DNA of 64,000 nt from Actinomycetospora sp. NBRC 106378. GTDB taxonomy: Bacteria; Actinomycetota; Actinomycetes; Mycobacteriales; Pseudonocardiaceae. The stretch's first letter is position 1, and every line of letters starts with the position of its first letter. Below the pieces are notes generated by a model. It was not told where the DNA came from. It made no database searches and saw only the letters and a list, made by a program, of their open reading frames with translations. Shown piece by piece: positions 59,938-64,000 of this stretch. The DNA lies in NCBI RefSeq assembly GCF_030269685.1, contig NZ_BSTT01000018.1, positions 50,121-114,120 of the forward strand, read 5' to 3'. The translations under genes and the position numbers were made by a program.

Positions 59938-62900
59938 GTGCTCCGCGTCGACGTGCTCGGCGACGTGCGCGCCGCCCTCGACGGTCGGCCGCTCGATCTC
60001 GGCGGCCCCCGGCAGCGCGCCGTCCTGGGCCTGCTCGTCGCCGCCCGTGGGCACGTGGTCCCCACCGATCGGTTCGTCGAGGACCTCTGGGCGGGCAGCC
60101 CGCCCCCGAAGGCCCTCGGGGCGCTCCAGGCCTACGTCTCCCACCTGAGGCGCCGCCTCGAACCCGACCGGGCGCCCCGCACGCCGGCATCGGTGCTGGT
60201 CAGCGTCGCTCCCGGCTACCGGCTGGTGCTCCCGGTCGAGCAGGTCGACGCCTGGGAGGTCGCGCGTTCGGTGGAGGCGGCGCGCACCGCACCGCCCGCC
60301 GAGGCGCTCGCGCTCGCCCTGCGGGCCCGCGCCCGGCGCACCGGGCGCCCGTTCGCGCCGTACGTCGACGAGCCCTGGGCGGCGACGGAGGCCACCCGGC
60401 TCGACGAGCTGCACGCGGCCGCCGCCGAGATCGCCGGCCAGGCCGCCCTGGCCCTCGACCGGCCCGGGCAGGCCCTCGACGCCCTCGACGCCCTCGTCCG
60501 GGCCGAGCCGTTGCGGGAGAGCGCGGCGGCGCTGCTGGCGCGGACCCTGGCCGCCCTCGGACGACCGGGCGACGCGCTGACCGTGCTGCGCGAGGTCCGG
60601 ACGCGCATCGTCGACGAGCTCGGCCTCGACCCGGGCCCGCAGTGGCGGTCGGCGCACACCGCCGTCCTCGCCCCGCCCGCCGCCTCCCGTCCGCAGCCGA
60701 CCCGGGAGGGCGGTGGGCGACGGCGAGCCCCCGCCGACGCCCGCCCCCGGGAGGACCGGGACGACGGGTTCCTCGGCCGCGGCGAGGAGCTCGCCCGGCT
60801 GCACGGGGCGGACCGGGCGGCCGGGCCCCGCGCCGGCGTCGTCTGGATCACCGCAGCGGCCGGCACGGGGAAGTCGGCGTTGGTCGAGCGTTTCGCGCAG
60901 GAGGCCGCCGACCGGGGGAGGGACGTGCTGCGGGTGCGCTGCCCGGAGGTCGCCGGCGCCCCGCCGGGGCACGCGTGGCGGGATCTCCTCGTGCGGGCGA
61001 CCGGCACGTCCCCGGCCCCGGCGGGCGCCTTCGCGCTGGCCGCGGCCGTCGCCCCCGTCGTCGGAGGCGCCGTCGTGGTGTGCGAGGACGTCCACGGCGC
61101 GGACGGGGGAACCTGATGGTGCTGCGCCACCTCGTGGCGAGCGGTGCCGCGCCCCTGCTGGTCGTCGCGACCTACCGCGACGACGAGGTGTCCGACGACC
61201 TCCGCGGCACCCTGGCGCTCCTCGCGGCCCAGACCCGCGACCGGCTCCGGCTGGGTGGGCTCGACGCCGAGTCCGGGCGGCGCCTGCTGCAGCGGCACGC
61301 CGGGCGGGATCTCGCCGAGCGCACCTGGCGGGCACTGCTCGCCCGGGCCGCCGGCAACGCGCTCTTCCTGCGGGAGCTCGGCGACCTCGCCCGCACCGAG
61401 GGTGACGACGTGGCGACGCGGGAGCTCCCGGCGGGCGTCGGGGACGTCCTCGGCCGGCGGATCGCGCGCCTGCCGGCCCGGGCGGTCGCCACCCTGACGC
61501 GTGCGGCGGTCCTCGGCCGCGAGGTCGACGTCGACCTCATGCTCGAGGTCGACGCGCTGCGGGGCCCGCTGTCCGAGGACGAGCTGCTCGACGACCTCGA
61601 CTCCGGGGTCGTCGCGGGCCTGCTCGAGGGCGACAGCACCCTGCGGTTCACCCACGCCCTCGTCCGGGACGCCGTCGCGGCGCGCATGCCGCCCCTGCGC
61701 CGGGCCCGGCTGCACCGGGCCCTGCTCGACGCGCTCGCGACCCGCCACCCGTCGGGCAGCCACGCGCTCGCCCACCACGCCGAGCTCGCGCTCGACGCCG
61801 CCACCGCGGGCCGGGTGCTGCCGCACCTCGTCACCGGCGCGGCGGCGGCCCACGAGGCGGGTGCGGTCGAGGAGGCCGTCCGGTGGTGGCGGGCGGCCCT
61901 GCGCGCCCACGACCTCGGGGCCGGCGACGGCGCGAGCCGGCTGCGCGCCCAGCGGGAACTGGTCCGCGCACTCGCGGCGTCCGGGGACCTGTCCGCCGCC
62001 CTGGCCGAGCGGACGCGCGCGATCGAGGCGGCCCGGCGCACCGGGAACCCCACCGACGAGGCGTGGGCGTGGTCGTGGGACGTGGCGGCCCTGTGGGCGA
62101 CCGGACCGGCGATCGCGGACCAGGACGCCGCCGTCGCCCGCGTGCAGCAGCTGCTCGCCACCGTCGACCCGACCGATCGACGGCTCCGGGCGGAGCTGTG
62201 GATCGCCCTCGCGCACGAGTCCCAGCCCTGGCTGGTGGACCTCGGCCGGACCGCGGGTGAGGAGGCGCTCGCGCTGGCCCGCGCCCTCGACGACCCGCGC
62301 CTGCTCTGCCGGGCGCTCAACCTCGCCCACCTGCACACCTTCGGCGTCGCCGACCCCGACTACCAGCGCCGCGTCGGCGAGGAGATGCTCGCCGTCGCAA
62401 CCCGGGCCCGCCTGGGGGACCACCGCGCGCTCGCCCACCTGATCCTGTCCGCGGCGGCGATCGGGACCGGCGACCTCGACGCGGCGCGCTCCCACCTCGA
62501 CGGAGCGACCGCGACCGCCGGGGCCGGGCAGCTCCCCGTCCTGGCGCTCTCGGTCGCCGTGTTCGACGCGACCCTCGACCTCGTCCACGGCCGCGTCGGG
62601 GCGGCCCACGCCGCGTTCGACGAACTCACCCGGCGCATCACGGCCTCCGGGGACCCGAACGGCCGGTTCATCCGGGCCTGGGTCATGACGACGACGGCCG
62701 CGGCCGCCGGCGACTCCTCGGGCATGGTCGACGAGCTGGAGGCGATCGCGACGGCAGGTGGGGCGGGCTTCGTCGCCGTGCTCCGGGTCCTCGCGCGACT
62801 CGACGCCGGGCAGGAGGAGGAGGCCCGCGCGCTGTGGCCGCTCCCGCCCTACCCCCGCGAGGCGACCTGGCTGCTGGAGACGGCGTTCCAGTGCCTCGCA

Positions 62901-63140
62901 GCCTGCCGGCTCGACGACGCGTCGGTCGTGCGCCGCACCCGCGACGACCTCGCGCCGTGGGCCGGTCAGCTCGTCCGCACCGTGAACGGGCAGCTCGTGC
63001 TCGGCCCCGTCGACCTCGTCCTGGCCCGGGCCGCGCTCTGCCTCGGGGAGGACCCGCGGCCGCACGCGGCCGCCGCCGCGGCGCTCGCCCGCCGTCTGGA
63101 CGCCCCGCACTGGCTCGCCGAGGCCCGGGCCCTGGGCTGA
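59938..63140 (+). pseudogene. AfsR/BTAD-family transcriptional regulator, split by a single frameshift
   Basis: The 5' part (59938-61116, 392 residues) has an OmpR-type winged helix (RVDVLGDVRAALDGRPLDL, about 1-90), a BTAD domain (about 95-235) and an AAA P-loop AAAGTGKSALVERF. It stops at TGA 61114-61116 just after VVVCEDVHGADGG. The 3' part continues in another frame as LMVLRHLVASGAAPLLVVATY, then the rest of the ATPase and a long TPR-like helical region to TGA 63140. One base missing from the G-run 61105-61109 explains the break; restored, the protein would have about 1067 residues. It may be a recent mutation, a programmed shift, or a sequencing error at GGGGG. Confidence 0.8.
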
Positions 63141-63142
63141 CC

Positions 63143-63159
63143 GCAAGTCGATCGCAAGT
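63143..63159 (+). promoter_or_regulatory. Heptamer direct repeat with 11-bp period (SARP/BTAD-type site)
   Basis: CGCAAGT occurs at 63142-63148 and 63153-63159, separated by 4 bp. Direct heptamers at 11-bp period are the known binding pattern of SARP and AfsR-type winged helices. A CAGCGT (-10 candidate) follows 9 bp later. The site lies between the BTAD gene and the membrane gene at 63204. Confidence 0.5.
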
Positions 63160-63203
63160 GGTGGCGGGCAGCGTCCCCGTCGTCCACCGATCGAGGAGTC
63201 ACC

Positions 63204-63872
63204 ATGACCGTCACCCACCGCCACCTGCTCACCCTCGGCGGCACCGCCCTCGCCCTGTCCGGGATCACCGGGCTCGCCGGCGGCCTGCTGCACCCCGTCG
63301 TCGACGGGCAGTCCCACTCGGCCGCGTCGATCACGGCGCCGGGCGGTCCACCGGCCTACCTGCTGCTCTACGGCGGCGCGATCCTGCTGATGCTCGGGCT
63401 CCCGGCCGTCACCGCGTGGCTCGCGCCGCGGGTCGGCCTGCTCGGCGTCGCCGGGCTGACGCTGTACTTCGTGGGCAACGCCCTGTCCGCGCAGTCGCAC
63501 CTGGTCGTCGAGGGCTTCGTCGCGCGCGAGGTGCCCCAGGCCATTCCCGACGACGGCTCCATCATCGCCTCGGGCTCGTTCCTGCTGCTGCAGGTGGTGG
63601 GCGGGCTCGTCTTCGTCGCCGGGGTGCTGCTGACCGGGATCGCGCTGCTGCGCCGCGGGTCGGGCGTGCCCTGGTGGATCGGGGCGGCGTTCGTCCTGTC
63701 CGCGCTCGGCGTGCTGGTCCCGTTGCCCGAGGCACCCGTCCTCACCGGGTTGCAGGTCGAGCTGTTCGAGGCCGTCGGCACCGTGGGGCTGGGTGTCCTC
63801 GCGGTCCGGGCCGCCCGCGCGGTCGATTCGGGACCGACCCGTTCCGCACGAACGGCACTCTCGCGCGCCTAG
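63204..63872 (+). CDS. Six-span membrane protein, unknown function
   Basis: 222 residues with about six hydrophobic segments, beginning LLTLGGTALALSGITGLAGG. An outside loop, HPVVDGQSHSAASITAPGG, lies near residue 35. No family is recognised. ATG 63204 has GAGGAG upstream. It follows the BTAD regulator by 63 bp, with the SARP-type repeat between them, so it is probably the regulator's target. Its stop codon lies 1 bp before the apparent edge of an IS481 element, so the natural C-terminus may have been altered. Confidence 0.7.
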   Translation: MTVTHRHLLTLGGTALALSGITGLAGGLLHPVVDGQSHSAASITAPGGPPAYLLLYGGAILLMLGLPAVTAWLAPRVGLLGVAGLTLYFVGNALSAQSHLVVEGFVAREVPQAIPDDGSIIASGSFLLLQVVGGLVFVAGVLLTGIALLRRGSGVPWWIGAAFVLSALGVLVPLPEAPVLTGLQVELFEAVGTVGLGVLAVRAARAVDSGPTRSARTALSRA

Positions 63873-63873
63873 A

Positions 63874-64000
63874 TGTCGTGACCCGTCACGTTGTTAGCAG
63901 GCGAGGCGGGTGTTTGGTGGCTGGCCGCCGAGGGCGGAGTGGGCGCGGCGAGTGTTGTAGTCGTGGACCCAGGTGTCCAGGGCGGCCAGCCGCTGATGGT
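63874..64000 (-). mobile_element. End of an IS481-family insertion sequence
   Basis: The element begins near TGTCGTGACCCGTCACG at 63874, a plausible terminal inverted repeat (starting TGT and including the palindrome CGTGACCCGTCACG, 63877-63890). It contains the 3' end of a transposase and continues beyond the window. The other end is not visible. Confidence 0.65.
63894..64000 (-). CDS. IS481-family transposase, C-terminal fragment (partial)
   Basis: The frame ends in TAA at 63894-63896 and runs off the window. The 34 visible residues read HQRLAALDTWVHDYNTRRA then HSALGGQPPNTRLAC. The block W-x-x-x-YN-x-x-R-x-HSALGG-x-x-P is the standard C-terminal end of IS481 DDE transposases, just after the catalytic Glu helix. 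Nothing can be said on whether the element is intact. Confidence 0.85.
   Translation of the reverse strand, partial: HQRLAALDTWVHDYNTRRAHSALGGQPPNTRLAC

Noticed and set aside
60216..63500. 1094-codon minus-strand open frame across the BTAD regulator
   Set aside because: Antisense shadow. It was considered because the plus gene is broken, but the plus halves carry P-loop, BTAD and winged-helix motifs and this frame carries none.
1..64000. tRNA or rRNA genes and CRISPR arrays
   Set aside because: No cloverleaf with a GTTCGA-type T-loop in context, no rRNA segments and no regularly spaced short repeats were found by reading; the 83-bp repeat at 7244 is not CRISPR-like. A covariance-model scan would be decisive.

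Overview
The window is high-GC chromosomal DNA from an actinobacterium, most likely a member of the Pseudonocardiaceae. The evidence is GC- or GTG-rich codons, actinobacterial-only families (DUF3046 upstream of recA, MmpS, DUF222/13E12 HNH proteins, class II ribonucleotide reductase with NrdR) and LexA boxes of the TCGAAC-N4-GTTCGA type. The genus call is inference.

The backbone is the conserved block known from mycobacteria: DUF3046 - recA - recX ... miaB - small membrane protein ... DUF349 protein - miaA - dapF - hflX ... lexA - LysM protein - nrdR - nrdJ. Gene order and strand match the M. tuberculosis order Rv2738c to Rv2718c. Two long accessory stretches interrupt it. The first (about 16.5-30.0 kb) carries a three-subunit succinate dehydrogenase, a RibD/DHFR-like reductase, a wax-ester/diacylglycerol acyltransferase, a glutamate-type ABC importer, a two-component system, a PrsW-type protease and a lone TAXI solute receptor. 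The second (about 32.0-46.1 kb) carries Kup, an Nramp-like/PxpB/PxpC operon, a mycosporine-like amino acid (UV sunscreen) cluster, a decayed Nudix gene, a 13E12-type HNH element, an SDR and a glyoxalase-fold protein.

Left of recA (1-14.4 kb) lie a CPBP protease, a membrane alpha/beta hydrolase, an IclR regulator, an MmpS protein, an adenine deaminase, a zinc-ribbon protein, the large helicase Lhr and a visibly lower-GC DUF262/DUF1524 gene that looks like an acquired single-gene defence system. Right of nrdJ (57.8-64 kb) lie a YCII-like gene broken by an amber codon, an amidase, a frameshifted BTAD/AfsR-type regulator with its probable target gene, and the end of an IS481-family element.

Regulation can be read at several places. 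LexA boxes lie in front of recA, lexA and the 13E12 gene, and a 32-bp LexA-like double palindrome precedes the LysM gene. Two NrdR boxes 32 bp apart precede nrdR. A GntR-type palindrome fills the promoter spacer of the Nramp operon. A CRP-type box precedes sdh and a TetR-type palindrome precedes the amidase. Heptamer direct repeats with 11-bp period sit downstream of the BTAD regulator. At least seven genes appear leaderless, with a TANNNT box 6-8 nt before the start codon.

The most interesting unit is the sunscreen cluster. It is preceded by a HAD-like protein that has lost the catalytic Asp motif and by an 18-bp perfect palindrome, and it is followed by a translationally coupled, frameshifted Nudix gene.
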